A DNA stretch of 64,000 nucleotides from Sphingomonas sp. LY29 (GCF_035593985.1 NZ_CP141587.1:310001-374000), one strand, 5' to 3'; counted from the stretch's first letter, positions 54,994 through 64,000 are shown. Notes: a model not told the origin generated them from the letters alone. Made by a program: numbers and translations.

Positions 54994-56103
54994 ATGTGTG
55001 CCCGCCGCTTCCTTATCGTCATTGCGCTGCTGACGATCCTCGCCGTCACGGGCGCGTTCGCCATCTTCCAGTTCGGCGATCGCGCCCTCACCAGCATGGC
55101 GACACCGTCCGGTCATTTCGAGGCACCGGCGCCCCAGACCGGACCGGATTACCTGGCCGACGCGAGCTGGCTGGCCAAGCCCGGCCTCGCCGACGATCCG
55201 TCGCGGTGGGTGCCCGAAGGCGTCGTGTCGACGAGTGAGGCACAGCCTGCCGCGACCTTCTTCGTGCATCCGACTACCTACCTCGAGCGTGACCGCTGGA
55301 ACGCGCCGCTAGTCACCGGCGGCGAAGCCGCCACGCGCGCCACGCTGTTCGTGCGCAGTCAGGCGAGTGCGTTTAACGCCGTGTCGGACGTGTGGGCGCC
55401 GCGCTACCGGCAGGCGGCGTTTGGCGCGTTCCTGCTCACCAACGAAGATGCGACCAAGGCGCTCGACCTCGCCTATGGTGACGTTCTCAAGGCCTTCGAT
55501 GCGTTCATCGCCGCGCAGGGCGCGACGACCCCGATCATCGTCGCCGGTCACAGCCAGGGATCGCTCCACCTGCTTCGTCTTCTGCGCGACCGACAGGATG
55601 CGCTGAAGGGGCGATTAGTTGCGGCCTATGTCGGCGGCTGGCCCGTCTCGACCGCCGCCGATCTGCCCGCGACCGGCCTCATGGCGTGCACCAATGCCGC
55701 CGAAGCAGGCTGCCTGCTTAGCTGGCAAAGCTTCGGCGAGCCGGCCAATCCGCAACTCGTCACTGGGGCATGGGTCGGCACCACCGGCCTGACCGGCGCG
55801 ACGCGCGAGCGCCGCGACATGCTTTGCGTCAATCCGCTCACCGGTACGAAGGACGGGGTGGCTCAACCGTCGGCGAACCTTGGCACCTTACTGCCCGACA
55901 GCGCTTTTTCGACCGCTGGTCTCGGCGTCGGGCAGGTCGGCGCGCGCTGCGAGGATGGCTTCCTGCTGATTGGCGGCGCGGTGCCGGAGATGGGGCCATA
56001 CGTCCTGCCCGGAAACAATTATCACGTTTATGATTACGCCCTTTTCTGGGGATCGATCCGCGCCGACGCGGCGCGGCGACTGGCGGCATGGCGGGCGCGC
56101 TGA
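54994..56103 (+). CDS. DUF3089 alpha/beta-hydrolase family protein
   Basis: A 369-residue protein with an N-terminal membrane anchor ([20 protein letters not shown]) and a DUF3089 domain of alpha/beta-hydrolase type. The nucleophile elbow is GHSQGS (Ser187), and the substrate is unknown. ATG at 54994 is chosen because the helix begins there. The end overlaps ruvX by 16 nt. Confidence 0.82.
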   Translation: MCARRFLIVIALLTILAVTGAFAIFQFGDRALTSMATPSGHFEAPAPQTGPDYLADASWLAKPGLADDPSRWVPEGVVSTSEAQPAATFFVHPTTYLERDRWNAPLVTGGEAATRATLFVRSQASAFNAVSDVWAPRYRQAAFGAFLLTNEDATKALDLAYGDVLKAFDAFIAAQGATTPIIVAGHSQGSLHLLRLLRDRQDALKGRLVAAYVGGWPVSTAADLPATGLMACTNAAEAGCLLSWQSFGEPANPQLVTGAWVGTTGLTGATRERRDMLCVNPLTGTKDGVAQPSANLGTLLPDSAFSTAGLGVGQVGARCEDGFLLIGGAVPEMGPYVLPGNNYHVYDYALFWGSIRADAARRLAAWRAR

Positions 56104-56573
56104 TCACTGCCAACGCCGCGGACTTCGCAAGCGCCATCGGCGCAAGCGGGCGGCTCGCCGGCCTTGACGTCGGGACCCGGACGATTGGCATGGCGACCTG
56201 CGATTCGGGATGGAGCTTTGCCACCGCGGCGGGCACGATCAAGCGTACCAAGTTCGGCGCCGATCTTGCCGCGCTAAAGGATTTCGCCACGAGGCACGGC
56301 ACCGTCGGACTGGTAGTCGGCCTTCCCCTCAACCTCGACGGTAGCGACAGTCCCCGCACCCAGTCGGTTCGGGCCTTCGCCCGCAATCTCGCGCCCACAG
56401 GCTTGCCGGTCCTGCTGTGGGATGAGCGCTGGTCCACGGTGGCGGTCGAGCGCGCGATGATCGCCGCCGACATGAGCCGCGCCAAGCGGGCGGAAAAAGT
56501 GGATTCCCACGCGGCCGCACACATCCTGCAAGGCGCGATCGACGCGCTGGTCAATCTGCCAGAGGCTCGCTAG
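56088..56573 (+). CDS. ruvX: Putative Holliday junction resolvase / pre-16S rRNA nuclease RuvX (YqgF)
   Basis: A 161-residue RNase H-fold nuclease with the motifs [37 protein letters not shown] and [14 protein letters not shown], and a terminal [16 protein letters not shown]. It processes the 5' end of 16S rRNA and may act on Holliday junctions. It is followed 11 nt later by pyrB. Confidence 0.93.
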   Translation: MAGALITANAADFASAIGASGRLAGLDVGTRTIGMATCDSGWSFATAAGTIKRTKFGADLAALKDFATRHGTVGLVVGLPLNLDGSDSPRTQSVRAFARNLAPTGLPVLLWDERWSTVAVERAMIAADMSRAKRAEKVDSHAAAHILQGAIDALVNLPEAR

Positions 56574-56584
56574 CGAACAGGATC

Positions 56585-57481
56585 ATGGACCTGCTTTCGA
56601 TCGACAGCCTTTCCGACGCCGACATCGCGGTTCTCCTCGACGAGGCCGCGCGCTGGTTCGACTATAATCGGCAGCCCCGGCGGAACGACCATCGGCTCGA
56701 CGGTCTCACGATCGTAAACGCCTTCTTCGAGAACTCGACGCGGACGTTGCTCAGTTTTGAAATCGCCGCGCACCGCCTCGGCGCGCAGGTCGTGACGATG
56801 CAGGTCGAGCACAGCTCGATCAAGAAGGGGGAAACGCTCGACGATACCGCCAGAACGCTCAACGCGATGCGACCCGATGCGCTGGTGATCCGTCACGGCA
56901 GTCGCGGCGCGCCGGCCGACGTCGCCCGGCTGATGGACTGCCCGGTGATCAATGCCGGTGATGGGACGGGCGAGCATCCGACCCAGGCGCTGCTCGACGC
57001 CGCGACGCTTAGTCGTCACTTCGGCCGGATCGAAGGTCTGACGATCGCGATCTGCGGCGACCTGAAACACAGCCGCGTCGCGCGCTCTAGCGCCGTGCTG
57101 CTGAAACGTCTTGGGGCTAACTTACGCTTCGCGGGACCGCCGTCCCTCACCAGCGAGATCGAAGGTGCGGCGAGCATCGACGACGCCGTGGTCGGCGCCG
57201 ACGCCGTCATGATGCTGCGCGTGCAACGCGAGAGGATGTCGGAGGAATTGGGCGACGGCCCGGGCGAGTATCTCGAGCGCTACGGCCTGACCCGCGACCG
57301 TTTTGCCCTCGCCTCCCCCACGGCGGTTGTCATGCATCCCGGTCCGATCAACCGAGGAGTCGAGATCGACGGCGCCCTAGCCGACGATCCCGATCGATCA
57401 TTGATCGTCACGCAGGTCGAAATGGGTGTGGCGATACGGATGGCCTGCCTCGACCGCCTCACCGCCTCACGTCGCGATTAG
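56585..57481 (+). CDS. pyrB: Aspartate carbamoyltransferase catalytic subunit
   Basis: A 298-residue transcarbamoylase: carbamoyl-phosphate site FFENSTRTLLSFE (Ser51-Thr-Arg-Thr54), HPTQALLDAATL, GDLKHSRVARS and HPGPINRGVEI. It makes carbamoyl-aspartate in pyrimidine synthesis. pyrC, which often follows, is not adjacent; the next gene is convergent, with stops overlapping by 4 nt (TTAG). Confidence 0.95.
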   Translation: MDLLSIDSLSDADIAVLLDEAARWFDYNRQPRRNDHRLDGLTIVNAFFENSTRTLLSFEIAAHRLGAQVVTMQVEHSSIKKGETLDDTARTLNAMRPDALVIRHGSRGAPADVARLMDCPVINAGDGTGEHPTQALLDAATLSRHFGRIEGLTIAICGDLKHSRVARSSAVLLKRLGANLRFAGPPSLTSEIEGAASIDDAVVGADAVMMLRVQRERMSEELGDGPGEYLERYGLTRDRFALASPTAVVMHPGPINRGVEIDGALADDPDRSLIVTQVEMGVAIRMACLDRLTASRRD

Positions 57482-58806
57482 CGCTGGGCGAATCGCACCG
57501 GCGCGTCGTTGAATGTCGCCCGGACGAAGCAATTGCCCCCTGCTCGCTTGAGCGATCCGCAAAGGGCAATCGCGTCACGCTGGCTGGCGAAGCCCTTTAC
57601 CGACAGGCGATAGAAGGTGCCCTTCGCCGTCGTGAAGCGAGCCGTCACTGGCTCGTACGAGCGCAGGCTGGGCTGGCGGGCGACGCGGCGGGCCCAGGCG
57701 CCGGCCAGCTGTTCGCGCGATGAATAGGCGCCAAGCTGGACGACGGCGCGGCTGTTACCGGCAGTCGGACGGACTGCGACCGCGCTACGCGCCTTGGCCT
57801 TTGCAAAGATTTCCCGCGAAAGGGCCGGACGCGCGACTGGCGCACTTTCCACTGGCGCACTGGCCTCGATCACCGGCGCGCTGACGGGTTCCTGCACGGG
57901 CGGCGGCTCGACCGTTTCAGCCTGAGCGACCTCGACCGGTGCGGGCGGCGGCAGGTCGACGGTAACCGCGGAGGCGACCTCGACCGGCGGCGCTACGACC
58001 GGCGCAGGCGCCGGGACCGGAGCCGCTTCAGCCTGACGAGTGTCGTTGCCCGAAGCATTGAGCGCCAGACGCGTCGGCTGGCCAGGATCACTTGCGACCG
58101 GCTGAATTCCAATGAAGGCGGCAACCTGGTCCGAAGGCCGAGCCGGCTTGGCGAGCGCCATCCATTGCTCGAGCCGGGCATCCAACTGGTCTGCGGGAAC
58201 ATCCTGCGCCGCGACAACGCGGGCTTGGGTCCAGTCACCCGCGAGCGCATGGGCGAGTGCCAGATTCTGACGAAGCCGCGCGTCGGCGCCCGGCTGCCGC
58301 GCGGAAGCGTCGAGAAGCTGGACGGCAGACGCCGCATCACCCGACAGGGCAAGTGCCAGGCCAAGGTCGGCCGGATCGAGCATCGTTTGGGCGGAGGCGA
58401 GCAGCGATGCCGCATCCGGACCCTTGCCAAGGGCGATCTGGACGAGTGCCAACTTCAGTACCTGTTGCGGCTGGTTGTTCACGAGCGTCAGCGATTCGCG
58501 GAACGCGGTCTCGGCCGACGAGAATCGACCTGCGGCGAGATAGACGTTGCCGAGAAGCGCGCGGAAGCCGGCGTCGTTCGGGCTATTCGCAACGGCCCGC
58601 TCGGCCAGCGACAAGGCCTCGTCCACCTTGTTATCGGCCAACGCGAGTTGTGCGCGGGTGGCCAGGCCGATGTTGGACTTGTCGACCTTGCCGCCGAAGA
58701 TCGAGGCGCTGCGGACGCCCGATCCGCCGGGGGAAGCACAAGCCGCGACGAGCGCGACCATCGAGGCTGCTGCGAGCTTGGCCCCCAGACGATTGTTCCT
58801 CAACAT
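57478..58806 (-). CDS. TPR lipoprotein with C-terminal SPOR domain
   Basis: A 442-residue protein: lipoprotein signal ending LVAAC (Cys23), TPR-like helices (residues 50-220 or so; SLAERAVANSPNDAGFRALLGNVYLAAGRFSSAETAFRESL), a Pro/Val-rich linker, and a SPOR domain (VQLGAYSSREQLAGAWARRV ... GTFYRLSVKGFASQRDAIALC). SPOR domains bind denuded septal peptidoglycan. The frame could begin earlier, but the GGGGGA there is the ribosome-binding site of the ATG at 58806. It lies downstream of the ribbon-helix-helix and ParA genes. Confidence 0.85.
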   Translation of the reverse strand: MLRNNRLGAKLAAASMVALVAACASPGGSGVRSASIFGGKVDKSNIGLATRAQLALADNKVDEALSLAERAVANSPNDAGFRALLGNVYLAAGRFSSAETAFRESLTLVNNQPQQVLKLALVQIALGKGPDAASLLASAQTMLDPADLGLALALSGDAASAVQLLDASARQPGADARLRQNLALAHALAGDWTQARVVAAQDVPADQLDARLEQWMALAKPARPSDQVAAFIGIQPVASDPGQPTRLALNASGNDTRQAEAAPVPAPAPVVAPPVEVASAVTVDLPPPAPVEVAQAETVEPPPVQEPVSAPVIEASAPVESAPVARPALSREIFAKAKARSAVAVRPTAGNSRAVVQLGAYSSREQLAGAWARRVARQPSLRSYEPVTARFTTAKGTFYRLSVKGFASQRDAIALCGSLKRAGGNCFVRATFNDAPVRFAQR

Positions 58807-58828
58807 GGCAATTCCCCCCATTTTTGTA

Positions 58829-59617
58829 TCAGCGCGCGGTGCGCGGAGCCTTGCTGGCCATTCCGTCGAGTTCCGGCATGTCTGCCAGCAGCCGGTCGAG
58901 CGCTTCGGTCACCAACTGCTGGGCGGACTGACCCGTGACCGCGCAGGCAAGCCGAAGCTTGAGATGGCGGTCGGGATCGAGACGCAACGTGAAGGCGGCC
59001 TTTGGCTTGCTGCCAGGTGCTGATCGCGTGCGGCGCGAACGCGCCGGAGCGACCTTGACCGGTTCGACGGCGACCGGGACGTCCGGCGGCAGAACGACCT
59101 GCGCCTTGGCGAACGGTGCCAGCGAGACGGGCTCGGCAACCTCTTCCAACTCGAGCGTTTCCTCGACGTCGGCTTCGTCCTCGAACGCCGGCGCATTGAC
59201 CGACGATTTCGACGTAAGCACCACGTGCGAGCGATCGTCCTCGACCTTCGGGTCGTAGAGTTCGGCGGTCTCGTCGATATATTCGCCGTCCTCGTCCTCT
59301 CCGTCCTCGTCGTGCGCAGCGAAGCGCTCGGCGATTTCGGCCTGCTGGTCGTGGACCGGCGATGCGATCGGGGTCAGCGCGCTCAGCGGGTTGCGAAGCG
59401 GCTGTTCGCCAACCTCGTTACCGAAGGCGTCATGATCCTGGTCGAGAACGGGGGCGAGAACCGGCTTGGGCGCTTCGAAGCCCATGTCGTTCCAGCCAAG
59501 ATCCTCGAGCCCTGCGCCAACCTGCCCGAAGCCCTGCGGCCGCATGGCGGGTCGTGCGGCACCCTTACGGGCCAGCAAGCCTGAGGAAAGGGAGGCAAAT
59601 GCCTTGGGTTCACCCAT
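58829..59617 (-). CDS. ParA-partner candidate with C-terminal ribbon-helix-helix
   Basis: A 262-residue protein coupled to parA (14 nt apart). The first 30 residues (AFASLSSGLLARKGAARPAM) are a basic, conserved-looking peptide. The middle (80-190) is acidic and low in complexity. Residues 207-246 form a ribbon-helix-helix-like unit (AAFTLRLDPDRHLKLRLACAVTG). Such proteins can act as non-ParB partners of ParA ATPases, with a basic N-terminal peptide stimulating ATP hydrolysis; this is inference. Start ATG 59617 with GGGAG 9 nt upstream. Confidence 0.65.
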   Translation of the reverse strand: MGEPKAFASLSSGLLARKGAARPAMRPQGFGQVGAGLEDLGWNDMGFEAPKPVLAPVLDQDHDAFGNEVGEQPLRNPLSALTPIASPVHDQQAEIAERFAAHDEDGEDEDGEYIDETAELYDPKVEDDRSHVVLTSKSSVNAPAFEDEADVEETLELEEVAEPVSLAPFAKAQVVLPPDVPVAVEPVKVAPARSRRTRSAPGSKPKAAFTLRLDPDRHLKLRLACAVTGQSAQQLVTEALDRLLADMPELDGMASKAPRTAR

Positions 59618-59631
59618 GACGACCAACTCCC

Positions 59632-60345
59632 TTACTGGCCGACAACGCGGCGGCCGAAGCCACCCACGGGACGCGGCGAAATCGACGGGGCGGCATTCGG
59701 CGCCGCGAACACAGTGCGACGGAAATTCTTTTCAAGCCGATCCGAGATATAATCCCACAGCTCGGTCACTTCGCGTGCCGAACGACCCTTGGGGTCGACT
59801 TCCATCACGGTGCGACCGTCGATCATCGATGCGGCGAAATCGGTGCGGTGGTGAAGGGTGACGGGAGCAACGGTGCCGTGCTGCGACAGAGCGACGGCGG
59901 CCTCGTAGGTGATCTTGGCTTTCGGGGTCGCCGCGTTGACCACGAAGATCAGCGGCTTGCCGGCGCGATCGCACAGATCGACGGTGGCGCCCACGGCGCG
60001 AAGATCGTGCGGGCTGGGACGGGTCGGAATGACGATCAATTCGGCCACGGCGATGACCGACTGGATCGCCATCGTGATGGCGGGCGGCGTATCGATGACG
60101 GCTAGGCGGAAGCCTTGCTGGCGAAGAACCTCAAGGTCCGACGCGAGCCGGGCGACGGTTGTCTGCGCAAAGGCCGGCATGTCGTCGGACCGCTCGTTCC
60201 ACCAGTCGGCGAGCGACCCTTGCGGATCGATGTCGATAAGGCAGACGGGGCCGGCTCCGGCCAGCTGCGCCTGCACCGCAAGATGTCCGGACAGCGTCGT
60301 CTTGCCCGACCCACCCTTCTGCGATGCCATTGCCAGAACGCGCAT
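59632..60345 (-). CDS. ParA family ATPase (orphan, no ParB nearby)
   Basis: A 237-residue ATPase with the deviant Walker A KGGSGKTTL (signature Lys10, P-loop Lys15), LIDIDPQGSLADWW (switch I/A') and LAVIDTPPA (Walker B). ParA-type ATPases position chromosomes, plasmids or protein complexes on the nucleoid. It has no adjacent parB or parS; its neighbours are a ribbon-helix-helix protein and two SPOR proteins. ATG at 60345 is preceded by GAGGGGAATAG. Confidence 0.88.
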   Translation of the reverse strand: MRVLAMASQKGGSGKTTLSGHLAVQAQLAGAGPVCLIDIDPQGSLADWWNERSDDMPAFAQTTVARLASDLEVLRQQGFRLAVIDTPPAITMAIQSVIAVAELIVIPTRPSPHDLRAVGATVDLCDRAGKPLIFVVNAATPKAKITYEAAVALSQHGTVAPVTLHHRTDFAASMIDGRTVMEVDPKGRSAREVTELWDYISDRLEKNFRRTVFAAPNAAPSISPRPVGGFGRRVVGQ

Positions 60346-60399
60346 TCTATTCCCCTCGCCAAATGACGCTGATTTCCCTGCCAACTGACAGCAAAGCCC

Positions 60400-60414
60400 C
60401 TAAATATTGGTTAA
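60400..60414 (-). promoter_or_regulatory. CtrA-box-like site upstream of parA
   Basis: The minus strand reads TTAA, 7 nt, TTAG, one base off the CtrA consensus TTAA-N7-TTAA. It stands 55 nt before the parA start in an otherwise GC-rich region. Confidence 0.35.
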
Positions 60415-60482
60415 TCCCGGCCCGACCTTGTTGTGCGGCACGAGCGGCGCGCTAGGGTGAGCCGCCGAAGACGGGGAATGAA

Positions 60483-61376
60483 ATGCGGACGAAATTGTTG
60501 TGCCTCGCGATCCTCCTCGCTGCCCCGGCGGCGGGGCAAACGGTGCGTGCGGGTATCGACGCCTGGCAAAAGGGCGATGCCAAGGCCGCGGTCGCGATCT
60601 GGAAGCCGCTTGCCGACAAGGGTGACCCCGACGCCGCCTTCAATCTCGGCCAGGCCTACCGACTCGGCAAGGGCGTGCCACTCGACCTCGCCCAAGCGCA
60701 GGGTTGGCTCGAGCGTGCCGCGCGCAAAAACCATGTCGACGCGCAAACGACCTTGGGATTGCTGCTTTTCCAGAACGGCAATCGCTTCGCGGCGATGCGG
60801 TGGCTTCGGCCTGCGGCGACTGCCGGGGAAGCGCGGGCCATGCTGATTTATGGGACCGCACTCTATAATGGGGACGGTGTCCCGGAGGACGAGATCGCCG
60901 GCTATGCCTTCATCAGCCGCGCCGCCGCGCAGGGCCTCGGTCCAGCCGCCGCGGCGCTTGCCGATCTCGACCAGACGATGCCGCTGGAAAAACGCAAACA
61001 GGGACTTGCCCGCGCCCAGGCGATGATGGCCGTCAAATCGAAGTCGCCGGAGCCGGCAAAGGCAGCACCGAGCCGAAGCGCACATGTCCAGCAGATGACT
61101 CCAAAGCCCGTCGCAGCTGGGCCAGTCGTTTCGCAACCGGTGGCCGTCGGCGCACGAGGAAGTTGGCGGATCCAACTTGGCGCATTCAGCCAGAAGCAAT
61201 CGGCGGAGCGGCTTTTTGGACAGGTGTCGCCGCGCCTGCCCGGCGTCGGCGCGTCTTACGTTCCGGCGGGAAAGATGATCCGGCTGCAGGTCGGACCCTT
61301 TTCTTCGCGGGCAGCAGCCTCTTCAGCCTGCGCCCGCCTCACCCCTCAACCCTGTTTCCCGGTCGGCGGACGCTAG
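60483..61376 (+). CDS. Secreted Sel1-repeat protein with SPOR domain
   Basis: A 297-residue protein: signal peptide (LLCLAILLAAPAAGQ), Sel1-like repeats (for example DPDAAFNLGQAYRLGKGVPLDLAQAQGWLERAA) in residues 35-165, a Pro/Ala-rich linker and a C-terminal SPOR domain (SWRIQLGAFSQKQSAERLFGQVSPRLPG). It is expected in the periplasm, at the division site through SPOR. The stop overlaps that of convergent serB (CTAG). Confidence 0.82.
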   Translation: MRTKLLCLAILLAAPAAGQTVRAGIDAWQKGDAKAAVAIWKPLADKGDPDAAFNLGQAYRLGKGVPLDLAQAQGWLERAARKNHVDAQTTLGLLLFQNGNRFAAMRWLRPAATAGEARAMLIYGTALYNGDGVPEDEIAGYAFISRAAAQGLGPAAAALADLDQTMPLEKRKQGLARAQAMMAVKSKSPEPAKAAPSRSAHVQQMTPKPVAAGPVVSQPVAVGARGSWRIQLGAFSQKQSAERLFGQVSPRLPGVGASYVPAGKMIRLQVGPFSSRAAASSACARLTPQPCFPVGGR

Positions 61377-62239
61377 ACTTCAATCCACTCGGATCGCGGA
61401 ATACCCTGCGCCCACAGCAGAGCATCGAGCGGGTGATGATCAAGCCTGGCGTCGGCGATGTCGGCAAGGATCGGCTTGGCTCGGTACGCAATGCCGAGGC
61501 CTGCTTCCTCGATCATCAAGGCGTCGTTCGCGCCGTCGCCAATCGCCATAACGTCCACAGGCCCAATCCCGCCCTCCTCGCGCGCAGCAATCAATGAGGA
61601 ACGCTTGAACCCGGCGTCGACGATTCGGCCAGTGACCCGGCCGGTCAGCCTTCCGGCTTCGATGCCGAGCACGTTGGCCTCAACATGCTCGACGCCCAGG
61701 ATTTCGGCCACCGGCCGGGCGAAGGCTGTGAACCCGCCGGAAACGAGGAGCGTTTTGGCTCCCCACGCCCGCATCGTCCGGACCAGCGTTCCGGCACCAG
61801 GATTGGGGCGCACCCTCTCCGCGAGGCACTGGGAAATGATCGCCTCGTCTAGCCCCTTGAGCAGCGCGACACGCTCGCCGAGAGCCCCCGCAAAATCGAG
61901 TTCGCCCTTCATGGCGCGCTCGGTGATCGCAGACACCTCCGCCTTGACGCCGGCATAGTCGGCCAACTCGTCGACGCATTCCTGGCCGATCATGGTAGAA
62001 TCCATATCGGCGATCAGAAGCGATTTTCGCCTCGGGCCGCCGGTATGCATGACGATATCGACTCCTTCCCACCCTTCGTAGGCGGAACGGATCTCGCTAG
62101 GTGTCGCATCAAATTCCACGTCAGCAGCATCGCGGCGCTCGACCCATCGCGCCAGCCGCGCTCCCTCGATCCGCGCCAACGCGCCCGCCAGCAGCCTTTC
62201 GTCGAGCCGTCCGGCTGCTATCAGTGTGGCAATGGTCAC
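61373..62239 (-). CDS. serB: Phosphoserine phosphatase
   Basis: A 288-residue HAD phosphatase with motif I DMDST (nucleophile Asp78), motif II SGGFT and motif [13 protein letters not shown]. It completes serine synthesis. I chose GTG at 62239 because GGAGG stands 7 nt upstream; an ATG at 62263 is alternative. Its 5' end overlaps the divergent miaA start by 14 nt, so promoters must lie inside the opposite genes. Confidence 0.93.
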   Translation of the reverse strand: MTIATLIAAGRLDERLLAGALARIEGARLARWVERRDAADVEFDATPSEIRSAYEGWEGVDIVMHTGGPRRKSLLIADMDSTMIGQECVDELADYAGVKAEVSAITERAMKGELDFAGALGERVALLKGLDEAIISQCLAERVRPNPGAGTLVRTMRAWGAKTLLVSGGFTAFARPVAEILGVEHVEANVLGIEAGRLTGRVTGRIVDAGFKRSSLIAAREEGGIGPVDVMAIGDGANDALMIEEAGLGIAYRAKPILADIADARLDHHPLDALLWAQGIPRSEWIEV

Positions 62240-63161
62240 GTCGCGCCCTCCAGTTCTTCTCATTGCCGGTCCCACCGCCAGCGGCAAGTCGGCGCTCGCG
62301 CTGGCGGCCGCCGAGCGATGGGACGGCGTCATCGTTAACGCGGATAGCGCACAGCTCTATCGGGACCTGCCGATCCTGTCCGCGGCGCCTGGCAGAGACG
62401 ATCGTGGCCGCGCCGACCACCGCCTCTACGGCTTCCGCGATGGTGCAGAGCCCTGCTCGGCGGCGGAGTGGGCAGCGCTTGTAAAGCAGGAACTCGCCGA
62501 CATTCACGACAGGGGTCGTGTGCCCATCCTTGTCGGAGGGACCGGCCTCTACATCCGGACCTTACTCGACGGCATCGCCCCAATCCCGCCGATCGACCCC
62601 GCCGTGCGGGCCGAAGTTCGCGGCGCTGGCGTCGCGGAGAACCTTGCCGCGCTTACCTTGCTCGATCCCGTGTCGGCGGCCAGCCTCAATGCTGGGGACA
62701 CGACCCGAATTGCCCGCGCCCTCGAAGTGGTGAAGTCGACCGGCACCACTATCGGACGGTGGCAGCAGCAGAAAGAAGGCGGCATCGGCGCCACGATCGA
62801 GCTTCGACCGATCATCCTCTGCCCTGATCGCGCGTGGCTCAACGCCCGCTGCGACGCGCGGTTCGAAACGATGCTTGAGGTCGGCGCCGTAGAGGAAGTG
62901 GAAAAGCTGCGCGCGCGCCACCTCGACCCCCAGTTGCCGGTGATGCGCGCCATCGGAGTTGGCGAAATCGGCGCCTATCTCGATGGTCATCTAGAGCTCG
63001 ACCAAGCAGTCGCCGCCGGTCAGGCCGCAACACGGCGATATGCCAAGCGGCAATATACGTGGTTCGCGCACCAGCCACCAGCGCACTGGCCGCGATTTGC
63101 GGGGCCGCCTGAAGGAGACGGCCTCGAGCGGGCGCTGGCGCACTTAGGGCCGAAGGAGTAG
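62226..63161 (+). CDS. miaA: tRNA dimethylallyltransferase
   Basis: A 311-residue protein with P-loop AGPTASGKS and the family stretch [22 protein letters not shown], then [21 protein letters not shown] and [12 protein letters not shown]. It adds an isopentenyl group to A37 of tRNAs reading UNN codons. The start is GTG 62226 or ATG 62232; both overlap the serB start. The ketol-acid reductoisomerase gene follows after 9 nt. Confidence 0.94.
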   Translation: MAMVTSRPPVLLIAGPTASGKSALALAAAERWDGVIVNADSAQLYRDLPILSAAPGRDDRGRADHRLYGFRDGAEPCSAAEWAALVKQELADIHDRGRVPILVGGTGLYIRTLLDGIAPIPPIDPAVRAEVRGAGVAENLAALTLLDPVSAASLNAGDTTRIARALEVVKSTGTTIGRWQQQKEGGIGATIELRPIILCPDRAWLNARCDARFETMLEVGAVEEVEKLRARHLDPQLPVMRAIGVGEIGAYLDGHLELDQAVAAGQAATRRYAKRQYTWFAHQPPAHWPRFAGPPEGDGLERALAHLGPKE

Positions 63162-63170
63162 CGCCGTCCG

Positions 63171-64000
63171 ATGGATGCGATCCGCGATCACGACATCGAC
63201 CCCGCCGCGCTCGCCGACAAGCGCGTTGCCATCGTCGGCTATGGCAATCAGGGGCGAGCACAGGCGCTGAATCTGCGTGATAGCGGCATCGAGGTTGTCG
63301 TCGCGCTTCGCGATGGCTCGGAATCGGCCAGCCGCGCGGCCAGCGACGGCGTAGCCACCGCCACCATGATCGACGCGGTGTCGAGCGCCGACCTCACCAT
63401 GTTGCTCGCCCCCGACGAGACGCTGTCCAGAATATACGAAAGTGTCGTCGGAGCGCTTCGGCCCGGATCGGCGATCGGCTTCAGCCACGGTCTCGCCATT
63501 CGCTTCGGCCAGATTGTCCCCCGAGATGACCTCGATGTCATCATGATCGCGCCGAAGGGTCCGGGCACCGCGCTTCGGTCGCTTTATGCGGAAGGCCGCG
63601 GCATGGTGGCCCTGTTCGCCATTGCCCAGGACCGGAGCGGACAGGCGGAGCGGCTCTCTTTGGCCTATGGGCGTGCGATCGGTTGCGGGCGCGCCGGCTT
63701 GCTTCGCTCGAGCTTTGCCGAGGAATGCGAAGCTGATTTGTTCAATGAGCAGGCCGTCGTGTGGGGGGCAGTACCGGAAATCCTCATCGCGGGCTTCGAC
63801 ACGCTCGTGGAGGCAGGGATTAATCCCGAGGTCGCCTACATGGAATGCGTCGGCGAACTGAAATTGCTCGCGGACCTTATCGAGCGGCGAGGCATCGCCG
63901 GGATGCGGGAGGCGATCAGCAACACGGCCGAACTCGGCGCGGTGCTTGGCGGTCCGCGCATCGTCGGCAATGCTGTACGCGCTCGAATGCGGGAAATCTT
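63171..64000 (+). CDS. Ketol-acid reductoisomerase-like protein (3' truncated by window), divergent
   Basis: The first 276 residues are visible. They contain the NADPH fingerprint VGYGNQGRA (23-30), LRDGSES, FSHGLAIRFG (His106), APKGPG (Lys129) and the metal-binding set Asp189, Glu193 (ADLFNEQ), Glu225, Glu229 (MECVGELK), all in place for KARI (branched-chain amino-acid synthesis, acetolactate to dihydroxyisovalerate). The segments FNEQAVVWGAVPEIL and GYGNQG differ from the highly conserved FGEQ(A/T)VLCGG and GYGSQG of ordinary IlvC. ATG at 63171, with GAAGGAG in the end of miaA. It could be IlvC or a specialised paralog. Confidence 0.75.
   Translation, partial: MDAIRDHDIDPAALADKRVAIVGYGNQGRAQALNLRDSGIEVVVALRDGSESASRAASDGVATATMIDAVSSADLTMLLAPDETLSRIYESVVGALRPGSAIGFSHGLAIRFGQIVPRDDLDVIMIAPKGPGTALRSLYAEGRGMVALFAIAQDRSGQAERLSLAYGRAIGCGRAGLLRSSFAEECEADLFNEQAVVWGAVPEILIAGFDTLVEAGINPEVAYMECVGELKLLADLIERRGIAGMREAISNTAELGAVLGGPRIVGNAVRARMREI

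Overview
The window is a compact, GC-rich stretch of an alphaproteobacterial chromosome. It is most likely from a member of the Sphingomonadaceae or a close relative. This is inferred from the style of proteins such as the ClpX, CcmF, LolC and GatCAB components, the short ProS, a ParA/ribbon-helix-helix pair next to SPOR-domain proteins, and three promoters resembling the alphaproteobacterial EcfG general-stress signature. I saw no insertion sequence, prophage, CRISPR array or plasmid gene. Almost everything is housekeeping, with one large accessory-looking gene.

Layout. 1-15 kb: 3' end of a KefB-like K+/H+ antiporter, a GFA-family zinc protein, alaS, a probable stress-controlled RNA/leader before a Na+/H+ antiporter, mtgA, dnaE, an LprI-like lipoprotein, then gpx-lolD-lolC-proS in one coupled minus-strand run. 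14.7-15.1 kb: a structured noncoding region ending in a strong terminator, then a DUF1622 membrane protein. 15.6-22.7 kb: a 2336-residue serralysin-type RTX metalloprotease. 22.7-28.7 kb: a small lipoprotein, tRNA-Met, DUF3775, a 2H phosphoesterase coupled to a PRC-barrel membrane protein, kup, ald, DUF3072. 28.7-33.5 kb: the cytochrome c maturation operon ccmCDEFGHI, with each gene overlapping the next. 33.5-36.3 kb: Leu-type dehydrogenase, tRNA-His, HIT protein, Crp/Fnr regulator, tRNA-Val, HU.

36.4-46.8 kb: the protein quality-control block (tig, clpP, clpX, lon, HU), interrupted by a glycosyltransferase, a TonB-like protein and a phosphate-uptake pair (Pit plus a NUDIX-DUF47 fusion). 46.9-51.6 kb: tRNA-Leu, two tiny proline-rich proteins, two lipoproteins flanking an M48 protease, and a secreted alkaline phosphatase. 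51.6-64 kb: gatCAB, a DUF3089 hydrolase, ruvX, pyrB, an envelope/positioning cluster (TPR-SPOR lipoprotein, ribbon-helix-helix protein, ParA, Sel1-SPOR protein), serB, miaA and the 5' part of a divergent ketol-acid reductoisomerase.

The most interesting items are four sites with the geometry of EcfG promoters (three of them exactly 30 nt before the ATG of a small gene), two terminated intergenic RNAs, the NUDIX-DUF47 fusion beside Pit, and the ParA/RHH/SPOR cluster. All functions are read from sequence motifs; no database search was possible.
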